DNA of 64,000 nt from Fasciolopsis buskii (lineage: Eukaryota; Platyhelminthes; Trematoda; Plagiorchiida; Fasciolidae). The notes beneath the pieces were generated by a model. That model was not told where the DNA came from. It ran no database searches and saw nothing but the letters and a program-made list of their open reading frames with translations. Positions 49,018-61,440 of this stretch are shown in pieces. Made by a program: the position numbers and the translations under genes. Every line of letters begins with the position of its first letter. Within the stretch, counting starts at the first letter, position 1. Location of the stretch: NCBI GenBank assembly GCA_008360955.1, contig LUCM01003323.1, positions 1 to 64,000 of the forward strand, given 5' to 3'.

Positions 49018-51240
49018 CTAGGACTGGAAGGGAGTCACGTGAGATGTCATAAGGTCAGACGTGACGATATCACCGACACTTTTCGTTTCGGAGCAGTAGA
49101 ACAATACCCACATAACTGTTTCCGTTTGTGCTCGACCTTCGTTCGAAGGTGACGACGTCACAGATGCTTCAAACTGGTGAATGACAACTGGGCTTTCTGT
49201 ATGTGCAAAAGCACAACCACTGGAAAAGTTGCAACTAAAACTGTTCACCATATCCAGTTGTTCCCCACGAGAACGTAGTTCGGCTTCGGGCCACTGTAGC
49301 CTTGCAACAACATTTTACACTTCGAAGGTGCAAAAACCATCCCAAACACACGTTATCGTTAAGACAATGGAAGAAACTGTATAACTTACTTGGGTCGTCT
49401 CTCAGTAGCACCGGGTAGTCAGTATTTGCTAATTCAAACAACTTCCAGTCTAAGCAAAAGCCAATGTCTCTTCTATTCGTAAAAAGTTGAAAAAGAAGAG
49501 ATGAAAAGGCGACCGTGACGAACGCCTCTTCTCGTGGCGACTTCTGGTGAACGATAGCCGTAAGCTCGAACTCGGATTCGGCTGTTCGCGTACAGAGATT
49601 GGATGAGCAAAACAAAGTTCCTTGACACACCTTTCAAGGAGAGGCAAGACCATAGGATTGCACGATCGACCAAGCCGAATGCCACTTTCAAATCAAGAAA
49701 GATAGAAATTGCGGGTCTGAGGGCCATGTGCCTGCATTCAAAGATCTGTGGCAAAGTGAAAATTTTGTCAATACAACCCGACCGGGAAGGAAATCGGCTT
49801 GATTCTCACGCGTACACCTTTGACGAATGCAAGATAATCGGTGGAGGATAATGCCTGCGAGTAGCTTGGATGCGAAGCTTACTAGACTAATTCCTCCGTG
49901 GTTTTCACATGGGGATCTATCACCCTTTTTGTAAATCGGAATGATCACTGATTCACACCGAGTCTTAAGAATCTCTTCCCTTGCCTAGACTTGATTCCAC
50001 GAGTTTTGTCTGCTGTGAATTTATCACTTCATCCCTATCCCCGAAGAATTACAGAAATAGTACAACTAGTCCAGCTGCTTTTTACCTTTGAGAAAGTATA
50101 TCCCATTGACAACTTCCACTTCGGATGGAAGGCTAGCATCTACCTGCATTAGTTTACTTGCAATCACAAGTGCACGGTCCAATATGGTAGTCGGAAAACT
50201 GAGTTACTCCCTGAGGAGTCCTCCGCAACTGTCCACCTCTTGTTCCTGAGAGTGAATACATCAGCCGTCGAGTTCTTTAATCTTTACTCCAAACTTCCGT
50301 GGATCAGTATTCCTACGGTTACCTATCCACCGCTGCTGCTGATTATCTCTCAGGCTCTCGGTCAACTGACATCTCAGGGATTTAAGCGCCTCATTGTATG
50401 CCACACCCGGAGGGACGGATCTGCGATTTCCAACAGAGAATAGGCGCTAACCAAAGCATGATCTGAGACTAGGGGCGTGGGCCAGAACGATCGTCAATCC
50501 CCGATTGATCCACGTCACCGCTGATAAATGGCAGGCTGACCAACCTTAGTCTAACGATGTGAAGGAGAAGGAGAGATCTATTTGATACGATGTCGCTTTT
50601 TAATGGTTAACGTCATTGTTGGCCCGACACAGCCTGTGGTCAGAATGAAATTCAAGGAGCGACTATTGCTTTTGCTGGTGCGATCGGCAAGGCCAGAAAA
50701 TCGCCCCCCCCCATTTGTTGTTCCTTCTACGCTAAATACCCTAGTAGGGCGTTAAAAGCACCGGCAGCGACCTCAACGTCTGCTGAATACGCGCTGCGGA
50801 TTAATCGAAATAACACCCGATGGGATTCGTCTTTCGTCTCAGGGGAGTTGTAATCCGTACATTCATACACGGATCCGAAGAACAATCATTGATGCTTCAG
50901 TCAACTCCTATTGACACGTACAGAACCGTCAAATCTAACTGTACACAAATGGTTATTGGCTAGGATCCAGTGTAACGGTGCATTCCCCGCTCGGATCAAC
51001 AGGGGGACCCCAAAGCTAGCCTGATCACGGGTTCTTGAAAGCGGAATACTGGACACGCGAAGAGTGAAGTGAGAAAAAGAGATTGCTTTAGGGCAAGAAC
51101 GAGTTATTGCAGAAGTGGAAGCCTGTATGGACGGTTCGGGGACATGTTATAGCTCTACTTTTAGAACTTTCAAGTCTCCTCGCTAGGGAAGCTTTTTACC
51201 CTACTTGGTTTGGCGTGCGGACACCGAAGGCAGGTAAGTA
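49018..51240 (-). mobile_element. RTE-type non-LTR retrotransposon, decayed endonuclease and reverse transcriptase
   Basis: Read right to left on the minus strand. At about 51230-51150 is the start of the endonuclease (VRTPNQVG, SLARRLESSK). At 50980-50730 follow GNAPLHWILANNHLCTVRF, DESHRVLFRLIRSAYSADVE and AGAFNALLGYLA (the AGDFNA motif, 50730-50765). At 50440-50250 are NEALKSLRCQLTESLRDNQQ and IHSQEQEVD. The reverse transcriptase then runs as VIIPIYKKGDRSPCENHGGIS, ENQADFLPGR, FLDLKVAFGLVDRAILWSCL and RRGVRHG (49948-49520). A degenerate motif C lies at 49388-49445, and NSFSCN / VMWVLFYCSETKSV near 49250-49100. Several frameshifts and stops separate these blocks, and catalytic residues are lost. 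The order and wording match RTE (SR2-like) elements of flukes. It would normally copy itself by target-primed reverse transcription. Confidence 0.88.
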
Positions 51241-54200
51241 AAATGAGCACCTAGTTTTAATTAACGGGCCCAAACTATCTCACTTCCATTAATGCTGCTA
51301 TCAGATGGATCCATCAAACAGCAGTTGTTTATGGCATCTTGCACGGCTGTTATATCAAAAGGATGGAAATTAGGAAGGTCTTCTGTAGAAAGAGCTGTTC
51401 AAGCATCTTAGAGAGTGTTACTTCATGGTTTCCCGCACCACAGAAGCGGCTTTACTTTGGAAACCATAACCGAAGCGTTTGACTCCAAAATCTGACCCGC
51501 AAGAAGATGAGGCGTGAACTCAGCTCGGGAGCTCTAGTCAGCGGCATACTCATAACTACCCATTCTGCCCGAAGTAATGATAGCGCGGTCCTGATTGTTG
51601 CACTAGACCACCAATGAAGTACCAATTTAATTACTTGTACTCTAAATGAGGGTTTGTGGGCGGACGCTGGTGAAGAGTCCCACCAATTAGCGGGGCAGCG
51701 ATTAGGGGTTCTCTATCGAAGCCTTTGATTCTAACAAGAACCCGTCCGCAGAGCAGCGACGAGAGTCTCAGTGGAAGTGCAACTGCCTGGATGGATTATT
51801 CTTTCACTCAAGCTTCCGAATGAGTTGCCAGCTCAGATCAACCGCTAATCTGTAGGACCAGGAGAATACTTTATCAGGCCTTTGACCGCTGATCTTCAAT
51901 AGTTGGTTGGGTCTCCGTCTTGAGGTAAGCCATCGTGTGTCGTTCGATGGGTCATGGAGGGATGGAAGCCGTTACATCATGTTGTCATTGTGACAATTCG
52001 ACCTCGTGCCTGAATCGACTTCTTTAACCGACTAGTGGATGGATAGAAAAATGTAACTCAGTGGGAACAGATTGAGATCATCCATACTAGGAAAGTTCGG
52101 AATCCCGCGACATTTAGCAACAAATAAAAGCAGCTTGGAACAGCGTGGAATAACACTGGAAATTAATGAGACATCTAGTTTGGAAATGCGCCGATGTCCA
52201 CTTGGGGAAATCGATTTTTCTTCGTTCACCAGATTTGAAAAAAGACACTGTCGCAGTCTGGACTTTGTGTACTTGAAGTTTGTTTTGCGAGTTTCACTTT
52301 GTGATCATAGCTCCTTTGAAGAGACATTTGATGGGAAATAGTTACGCCTCTTGAAACATATTCCCGCAATCTGGGCAGTGTTCACTTCAAATGAATTGCA
52401 ATCGGTCACAAAAACATCATTAACTCGAGGACTCGGATCGGTCGTCGAATGTTATTTTTGCACAAATCGCGTGATTCTTGCGCACTCCATATTTGCACAG
52501 GTTTTTTGTCTATTTCTTGTCCTCGGCTGATAACGATGCACACTGTTCGAATGCCAACCTTGGAGTGTTAAACAGTCTGCCTATCACAACCTAGTTGCGC
52601 ACACTACTCCGCTTCAGACGGGTTCAGAAATCCCAATAACGCACAAAAACATCTCGCGGACAATAAAAACGAGTCGTGCAGTTTGTCCGGAAGTTGATTC
52701 AGCGATGGAAAACAGTTTTCGTGCTTCCCGTTGCACGGGCCGAGACAATATTGCCCTAGCTTTCGCGTTGCCCATAATCTAGTCATTCCTGTCCTCATCA
52801 CACAGCATCAAACAAAGAATTGCCAAATATCCGAGGAGCTGCTGAATGAATGGTGTGATGTCAGGACATGAGGCAGATGGTCTTCGATTAGTATGCTACT
52901 GTGAAAACGCGCGAAATGCATCGTACTTTGTTCGCCACAGTCTCCACGTATCAGTTAGCGTTCCAGTGTCATCCAACACCAATTATTCTGGAAAATGAAT
53001 CTCTGGGTGATTATTCTGCTGCATCCGCGACAGTGCCATTTGCACGTCAGGTTCCGCTGCCGCCATGCCAATTGTCGGCTCATTAGGAAGTGCCATCAAT
53101 AGATTGAGTAAGGCGTGCACGAGGAAATCCCATTCAGTGTCAAGCAAACGACCATTTATGAAGTCCCATGCACCGAGCAAACGACTCGGTCACAATGTAC
53201 CAATCCAAAATCATATGCGAACCGATCCCAAAAACGGCTTCGGTACAGTGAAATAAACGTTATGTTCAACACACTGGTCTCTTGCTAATGAGTGTCCACT
53301 TGAGAGAGCATACCACTGCTCCAATAAAATGACCTCTTTCTATTGAAGCGTCCAGTATGTCCATCATTTCGGTTGGGGGCCTTTTTGTAATTGGTGTGCT
53401 ACAGCTATCATACTGTGTGAAAGATGAGCAAGACCTGACCGGTCATTCGGCTAGTCCACACAGGGTGTTTAAAATCGAGGGCGTAAGTTGCGTGAAAGTT
53501 AAAAAATGCATTTCGGCAAATTTTTTTGTGAAAAACAACCAATGGTCTGTACAAGGCTAGGCTGCATTCACGGACCTTTGGATAAACGACACAGAAGGAC
53601 ACCGGGAATTTCGCTAATGGTTATCTCTCTAACAAACTGATCAAAGATTGATCAATGCCATATGAGCATGTCACCTATCAATTGGTTCAGAGCTGTACAT
53701 TGGGGAAACTCACTGAAGTCAATCAATGTGATATGATGCGACGTGTTCAGGGGTGGACAAAAATTTTGCGTACACCAGCTGTCGATGGCACAGTGGTCAA
53801 CTCCCGGGATTTTGCATTCTGATGCATAAATTTCAAACCCTCTTCCTCCCAATCACTATCCTTTTCGGGAACCAGTCGATGGTATGACCCCGTCCACAGG
53901 TGCTCTAGAGGTTGTGTGTAAAAATTGAAAACAAGCACGATATTACTGTTACTGTTACTATTGGTGGCAGTAGTAGGGAATGTTGTAGTAGCAGGAGTAA
54001 TAATAACAGCAGTAATAGTAGTAATCATGGTAGGGTTAATAATACTCGGGTAACATGTGGTGATCGTCCAGGCCAGTTAATGTCCCCAACCTATTTCTCG
54101 ATGGCACCTCGATGCCTACTGAATGATTACCAGGTTTCACTAAACACAGACCTACATAATTTTGCACTCACGTTCCAGTGTTATTAGTTAGATTCATTCG

Positions 54201-54342
54201 TTGAAAATGAGCTTTTGGTTCATAAGTTTCGTCCACCGATTTAATACTTCGCTTAAGGTGTGATTTGATAATTATCAAGAAATTTCCCAATACAGTTCGG
54301 CACTTAGGCAGAGATGGATACTCAATGCACCACAATACCACT

Positions 54343-54370
54343 GTTATATATAAATATATATGTATATATA
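54343..54370. repeat. AT-rich near-palindrome
   Basis: tatatataaatatatatgtatatata, likely a decayed ta microsatellite. Confidence 0.8.
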
Positions 54371-57004
54371 CCAGAGAAACCCCGGTGGTGCAGAGGTCCC
54401 ATTTTACAAGGCAGACGGGATATTAGAAGCAGACGCGAGTACAAATGAAACATCCAAGGAGACAAGACACACGGAAGCCAAGTGCATGTATCGGAGAATT
54501 CAGTTATGATGAACTGGCCATGCGACACTGGCCTAGATGGGCCTGTTTGGTTCAAAGGTTAGCTGAAACGGAGCATCCGGAACACTGAGAGGATGATGGT
54601 CTGACTGTTAAGGAGTACAGTAGCTGTCAGTGTGTGACTGCATAAAGCTTAAGGAAGGAGCATTAGTGTCTACTTGGTAAGCTAGAGTTTCCGATTTTGA
54701 AAGAGAAAACCATTGTGACGAGTCTTTCATAATAAGGAGCGCGAGGAGTGATCAATGAAGACTTGATTAAATGTTAGAAAGCACTACCGTTTCTGGAGAG
54801 AACGGCCAAATAAAATGGTCGAGATCAAAACCATCGATGGTACCTTGTGATGGGCCAACGCACAACTCACATGACACAGCGCGGTACAGTTTCGCTAGCG
54901 TCTGAAGCTACAGTCAAACATTCCGAGTCGGAACCACTCACGAATGGAAAAAGCGAGCACTCCCGGATTGTAATTACCCCAAAGATATTCTACCAATAAT
55001 GCCACTGTTTGGTCAGTCTGCAAACGAATGGCCTGTACATAATACGATTTCCAGTTGTCGCGACCAACCGGTGGCTGGGTTAGAGATAATCTTATACGTA
55101 CCAGGGAGTCTTAGTCCGATCATTTCGTGTCTCATTGTTAGCACGTGTCTTTCTGGCAAAAGAAACGTAAAACTTTTGCTAATCCTAATCTTCAGCAAAG
55201 GTTCGCATACAGCAGGTATGCTCAATGGAGAAGCTAGGCCACAGAGATATGGTCGTTTGGAATTAAGGGAAATAGAAAACCTGTCTTTGATGAGTCTGTG
55301 AGTAGATAACGTGACAGTACGATCTAGTCTCATCGTGGCTGCTCAGTCTTGGCGACTCACGAGCGAGAAAAGCGAAAATTCTATGATTGTGGCCGCGACG
55401 ATGACCGGTTAACTATCGCCGAGGGACGCCTGGAACGGCTTTTCTAGCAAACGGAATTAGGCGAATGCTGCCTCCAGGAGCCAAAGAAGCTCCCGAAGTG
55501 TTCGACTTCTATGTCACTTAACGTCCTATACCGCAACTATTCGTAGCGTATTTCCACCTACTGTTTCATTTACGGTAGGAAATAGTAGATTGGTATCTGC
55601 ACCAGCTAGTTGGTATTCCGTTTTTCTCCAAAGATTCTGTCATAGATTCGTTTTTGTACTTCAACTAATTTTGGGGTCGAGGTTTCGACACTTATTTCAT
55701 TACCTAATAGATGACTGTGTTTGGTTAGCATTGGCCCACCCATTCATCCCTACCGAGGGGGCAGTGACCAGATAATACCAGTTTCAGCCGGTGTTCATGA
55801 GATCATTCTGCCAAGATACAGTGACGGTTAACTTGAAGTGGAAAAAGAACCGCCACGTTTTACACACGGGGTGTAGTTGTGCTCGATGCGGGTTGAAAAT
55901 GAAAGTCCATATAACCGGAGATTTATGCTTACGCGCCTTGGTCAAATCACGTGATTCCGTCGTTTGTAATTAAATTCAAAATTCAGCATCCAAACCGAAC
56001 GTGAGATTGAACGAGTAAAAATCATTACATAGTCCACAAACGCGCCAAAGCAAAATCACGAGGGCATCATTTTGCAAGGCTGTTTCATCCTTGTTTGACC
56101 GACTATTTTTGTACCCCACCTTTTCCCTCTCCAGACTAGAGACGAATAAGTTACCGGTTCCACATGATCGTCTCCAGCCTAGGCGATTTTGGTGTAAATC
56201 CGTTGTCCCAGAACAACAACACGTGGTAACACACCGATTATCTAAGTCGCTTGTGAAACCTTTAGTGTGCTACCGTCCCCTAAGCACAGGGGATTCCGTG
56301 CAGGAATCGATTGCTGCGAGTAGTTACCAGTGTTTCTGGGATACCCCTGTCGGATGGGCACTATATGATGTTGTGCTGATGGCAGTTTTGTAGCTAAAAT
56401 GTTCCCATTACAGTCATTCATCTCGAGTTCGTACACCGAAGGGGTGGGTAGTGGATACGCGTACTTCTGACGGTTCCTATCACACCCGGATGGAACCGTC
56501 CGTGTCACAGTCAAATACTCTCCCTGTTTCTTGCGCATCAGTTGGGCTGGGATGCTGTGTGAAGAAGCATCAGGTTCATGCTTCACTTCAGACTGACCGA
56601 AGCAGATGTGAAGTACAGTCCCCCGTAAATAGGTTGGACCACGACAACGATCGCGTCTGCCGCGCTTTTCTATTTTTTCCATCTCCAAAGTTTGGTGTTT
56701 CACATTTTTTGACCTGTGAGACCGATTTCGTTGGATTGTGAGCAGAGCACACGGTTTATTTCCGCTTTGGTGTTCTAAACATGAAGGTGATCGGTCGGCA
56801 TTATCCCCAGGTGAATCTACTCTGTACGAGATTGTTAACATTGAAAAAAAATCGATTCCTACCCAACATTGTTTTTTGTGTGCTGCACTAGGATGTCAGA
56901 TTGAGAAGTGGTCAAATCTTAACACACTCCTTGTTCGAGGACTCAACGAAGACGAACTAGTCAAACCGACATTGGACTGTCTGTAGACTGCTCCATTCAG
57001 CTGC

Positions 57005-57033
57005 GCGTACGTACGTACGTACGTGCGTACGTG
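57005..57033. repeat. (ACGT)n tetranucleotide repeat
   Basis: Seven tandem gtac/acgt units with one substitution. Every unit is itself a palindrome. Confidence 0.9.
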
Positions 57034-58395
57034 TGACCAGTTAGGTTATTCGATAATCGATTTCATTCATCTAAAGTTTCGATTTTGACCAAGCCTAATT
57101 AAATTCGCTTCAACTATCCATTTTTTAAATTCACCTGAAAGTACACATTTTGTAAGTACTTGAGAGTGGAACACTAAAATTGGATGTAGAAAACCAATGC
57201 AATGCCACGTGACTTTTTGTCTAACGAAAACAATCGTCTAAGGAAGCACTTCGGTTTCAGGAAATGCAGGTAACCGTGGTCTCGAGAACCGGACTGTTGA
57301 TGTCACTGGCCCTTCCGAGCAAATCACGAGCGCCGGATTATTAATCTCAATGTGTTTATGCGATTGCAAGTGTCCGGATTAGATTTCGGTGCTCCAGCGA
57401 AAGTGCACAGTGCCTCCTTCGCACAAATACCATGGACGACCAAATTGTAAGCAGTCTCTTCTGTAGTTTCCCAACCGGAACTGAAGATACCGCTTGTCCT
57501 ACTGTACGATAAACGAATTTAGTTCAGTTTTCAAAAAAATAAACAGCGAGATCGTAATGCTGCAACAGTAGCTCACCTTAGATTATCGATTGGCCCAGAA
57601 GTGTCAGGTTTGATTTGAATAAGTCGGAAGCCATTGGGTGTTTGGTCGTTTATTGATAAAATGGATTGCCAACTGGGATGGAGTTGAACTGGCTAGTTAT
57701 CTCGATAAACCAACGGTACGTCACGTCCTCCGACAGCGAGGAAAAGAATGGCAGTGAGTCATAACCGGATAGCATCACGAATCAATTTCCAACCAGCTAA
57801 CTGTTGAGTAATATTTAACCAAATCGTTCGATGTATGAACTTCCGCCGGTCACGGTTTTACGTAATCTGCGATACATGATGAAACGTGTCTGACGGGAGT
57901 CACGCAAATAATTTAGGGATTCGCTGATGGAGTTGCCCACGTCTGTTCTATGTGTTAAGGTCTTGAAATATTGAAGTATTTGAGAAGATTGAAGGAGAGA
58001 GGAACTGAAGGCCTGTGCTAAAACCAGCTGCCTAATTGCCGCCGGGCATTCTGGTAGACCGAGCTAAGATTGTTCATGTGGAAACTGGCCCAGTTGTGGT
58101 TTTCACGTTCAAATTTTTTTGGAAATGAATTGTGTTTAGAAGTGCCGCTACACTAGCATGATAAGGTTTTCTTTTCCAGCAATACTCGTATCCAGACCCA
58201 ATGACAATTACCGCTTTGGGGGCTTGTCCAGTGGACTGAATAAACCAGTGAATACATAGGTAATGCGAAAGCCCGCAAATCGGCAAAGATGTTTGCATTT
58301 TGACCAGTCTTTTGCACCAGGCCACTACTGTGCCATTTGAAGAATGAATTCAGAAAAAATAGCATTGAAACGAGAAACTATAAGGTGGAAATGCG

Positions 58396-58731
58396 GAGCC
58401 ATTAGTTCAATTTGCGAACAAACTGTTGCGGTTACTCTGGCCAGCTTTTGGCGCATCCCGGTTGGTCAGCTGATCGCATCGATCACCAGACCATGGTTGG
58501 TCGCCTGTCTTCCTACAATCCTTGTGAAAAGAGTTGGGAGAGGCCGAAGCCGTAGATCATGTGTGCCCAGCAGAACGACCGGGTCTGCCCGGGTTCTTTT
58601 CACTGCGATTGTGACAAGACAGGAGACCAATCTTGGTCTTGTGACCGGTTCGATCAGTTGGCCAATGACATGCACCAAAAGTGAGCAAGACTCACCGCAG
58701 CCGTTTGTTTTCAAATTAAAAATAATAGCTC
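58396..58731. repeat. Long imperfect inverted repeat (hairpin element)
   Basis: Arm 1 (58396-58531) and the reverse complement of arm 2 (58596-58731) run in parallel: gagccattag/gagctattat, aatttgcgaacaaac/aatttgaaaacaaac, tgcggttactc/tgcggtgagtc, ttttggcgcat/ttttggtgcat, cagctgatcg/caactgatcg, gatcaccagacc/ggtcacaagacc, ttggtcgcctgtctt/ttggtctcctgtctt, acaatccttgtgaaaag/acaatcgcagtgaaaag. The spacer is 64 bp. Open frames on both strands across the element (58344-58793 plus, 58466-58714 minus) are mirror images of each other and not evidence of a gene. It may be a foldback (MITE-like) element or an inverted duplication. Confidence 0.88.
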
Positions 58732-59269
58732 ACTTTCGATTTTTTGTTTCTCATTTCTGCGTTATTTTTCCTGAATTCATTCACGAGATGTAATAGACTC
58801 CTCAGTACGCGCTTTTTGAGAACGGGAGAGGTGGGGAGTGGGATAGGTGAATAGTGAATATGGATTTGCTCGGCAACGACAGAATGGCTTTCAACTGTGA
58901 ATTGGGATAACCTAGCGGGAGCGTATTCTTTACAGTTGAGTGTCCGGACGTGTTGGGTACCTGTGACAGTGTAGGTATTGAGGCGCGGGAATCCCGTGCA
59001 CACTAGTATGGAGTTAGAACAAAAAACAACGTCCAATGGATTGTCGTAAGTTCGCATTGCTCGCACTAGAGTTTTTATAACAAAAACAAAAATACAGTGG
59101 AAATATGAAGAGATAGTTTGAGTATTACAGTAACTACCAAGAGAGAATGCCTAGAAGAGGAAATCGGATTTTACGACTTTCCCTAAAACACACACACACA
59201 GACGGACGACCATACATGGATCGCGATTGCCGCCTAGGAAAGCTAACCACAATTCCAAAGATACGTATT
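58732..59269. other. Non-coding stretch
   Basis: Nothing recognised. Confidence 0.45.
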
Positions 59270-61440
59270 TTTTATAACATTAAGTGAAATTCAGTGAAGG
59301 GGTAACCCCATTGTCCGAAGATATCCTCCAATGGCGGAAAACGAGGGGTAACATCAACGCAAGAATCCGTTGGTTGACTCTGCTTTTGAAAAGGGAAAGG
59401 TTGCAGATGGAGCGGAATACATGAAGTCCTACAGGTTAGAGGTTTGGGACAAAAAAGAAGATTGAACAAAAGAAGTACAACGCCGAGTAACAGAAATTTG
59501 ATAAGGTTAACTAGCTGAGTTTGCGTGAGGAAAGCGAAAAGAGGTTACAAGAAGAACTGCCAAACGAAGCTTCGAAAAACAAAAACAGATTAATGACGAT
59601 AAAAATGGGACAACGAGGCAACTGGCCGACGATGTACTAGTGATTACGAAGTAGATGTTAAAAACGGGTCGTCGACTAGCCGGGTAGCCTTTCATCGAAC
59701 CCAATCAACAGGCGAAGTAGACGAAGCCACATGGCATTCTTGACTACGGTATTCAAATGCGAGGCGAATTTGAACTTTACACAATAGAAGATAAACCGGG
59801 ATGGGGCAGTGCAGAAAACCAAGTTTACGCGCAACGCGAGAAGCAAGCTCAAATATTAAGGAAGACCTGCATAGTGCGAAATTAATGGACAATCCTAGAA
59901 GAGAAACAGAGTACGTCGAATTTAGAATAGACTAGTCAAAGAACAAATGTGAAGAGAAAGTATGACGTTAGAGATAAATTAAAAGAACAGAGGTTTTGGA
60001 AGCATTAAATGTGGCATAGTTGTTGGATCCCCAGGGAGTGATGTTTAGAGATGTACTGTCGATACAACGGTCCCGATCGATGTTGGTGTTTTGCATCGCA
60101 AGAAGTGGGGCAAAAGAGTGAACAATAGAGAGTGAAATCATCGGCAAAGGAATGGATTGGTTTGGGGGTAGTAGACAGACCATTAATGAATAAATGAAAG
60201 ATGGTGGGCGGAAGATCTGAATCTTCGGGAATGCCAGCATTTTCAAAAAAAATGACTAGGACGGGACCCCATCAACTCAGGAGATAGTTTGCTTACTGAA
60301 GAAACTTGATGTCCATGGTTCAATAGATAGGAAGAATCCGAACGTGAGCAGTTTCAACAGAAGACTCGATCGGAAGCTTTAGAAATGCCGAGCGAGATCA
60401 TGTGTCTCCTTGATTGTCGAGTGAAGCCAACCAGGAGTCTGAAACGAAGGCCAGTGGATTGTCCGTTGGACGGCGAGATCGGAATCCACACTTGGGTGGC
60501 TTAGTAGTCCTCCGCGCTCGAGAAACGAAGACCGATGGTCGAAGGTGACAGTTCTCAATACTTTCGAAATAACAGGTGTGAGGGGAATCGGACGGTAGTT
60601 GTTAGGTTTAGTAGGATCACCGCGTTTAGGCATAGGGAAAAATCGGTGTTTCTAAAAGGTCCGAATGGTAGACAGCTTGAGGGAAAGACAAGATGCGACG
60701 TAAAAGAGGAGCAAATTCAGGAGCACATTTCAAAGAGGATGTTTGGAATATCGTCCGGACCGGGTGGTTTGGAATCGTTCAGCGAGCGCAGCGCTCGGCT
60801 GATCTCCCTGGTACTAATACCGGGTAGGAAATAAAGGGTAGTGGAAGAGGAAAAAGCCGAGGATGTTGGATAATTGGGTAAAGTGGAATTGGAGGCAAAT
60901 TGGCAAGCAGAAGCTTCAGCTTCCTCATATGATTCAGAAACAAGATCATCAGAAGAATTATGGATGAGAGGGAAATTGGAAGGCCATAAATTGTGTTAGA
61001 CTACTCTAGCAAGGGAGCAAAAAGCTCGGCTACCGGTGTCGGATGAGTAAGCATTCTGCTTTGCAGGGAACGAAGCGCTCTTTGACTCTGTTTGGTTGCT
61101 GAACGTTTATTCCTAGCTTGCGCAAAAGGGTAGTGGGATGTGGGAGTGTGGAAGCTACGCCAGCGGCAAAACGTTGACCGCTTCATGCGTATAGCACGAT
61201 CGCAAAAGAAGAGTAGAATAGGGAATTAGGAAACTGGGGATATGTGGTATCTGATTGAGGTTTCGGTCAGAAATAGAGCAAGAGGAGAAGATTGAAGGAA
61301 CTGGTGAACCGAATCAGTGATGTAATTGCGTCCGCGAATGCTAATGAGGAAAATGAGAACTTGTAAAATTTTTGCTTGCATAACGAGAGCGCGAGGACGA
61401 ATGTGCGTGTGATCGTGGATTACCATGGTTAGTAAGAGAG
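59270..61440 (-). mobile_element. CR1/Jockey-type non-LTR retrotransposon, decayed and internally deleted
   Basis: Minus strand, right to left. 61426-61226 reads like the beginning of an APE endonuclease (SIRGRNYITDSVHQFLQSSP, ALFLTETS). 61186-61001 is the segment before the reverse transcriptase (RWRSFHTPTSHYPFAQARNK). 60633-60379 has PKRGDPTKPNNYRPIPLTPV, ISKVL and FLERGGLLS (reverse transcriptase block 0-1). 60240-60000 has FINGLSTTPKPIHS and the catalytic motif FADD (60137-60148), then NASKTSVLLI. 59892-59690 has FELASRVARKLGFLH, and 59460-59350 matches the usual C-terminal tail by position. The blocks lie in different frames with stops between them, so the copy is dead. Most of the endonuclease (about 150-200 residues) is missing between 61226 and 61186. 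Confidence 0.85.

Larger units (their letters stand above)
51241..58395. other. Non-coding stretch, no gene recognised
   Basis: The part next to 51241 may be the 5' region of the RTE element. 53950-54050 is rich in degenerate agt/aat trinucleotides. A 199-codon minus frame (56242-56841) and an overlapping plus frame (56451-56741) have no recognisable domain or splice framing. No channel exon was found. Confidence 0.45.

Noticed and set aside
57849..57880. Resemblance of gtcacggttttac...gatacatg to a flatworm spliced-leader exon
   Set aside because: Only about 13 bases match in a row, and no splice donor (gtaag) follows the terminal atg, so a spliced-leader RNA gene is not supported.
58344..58793. 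149-codon plus-strand frame as a gene
   Set aside because: The same peptide pattern appears on the minus strand (58466-58714) because of the inverted repeat, so the openness comes from the hairpin structure.
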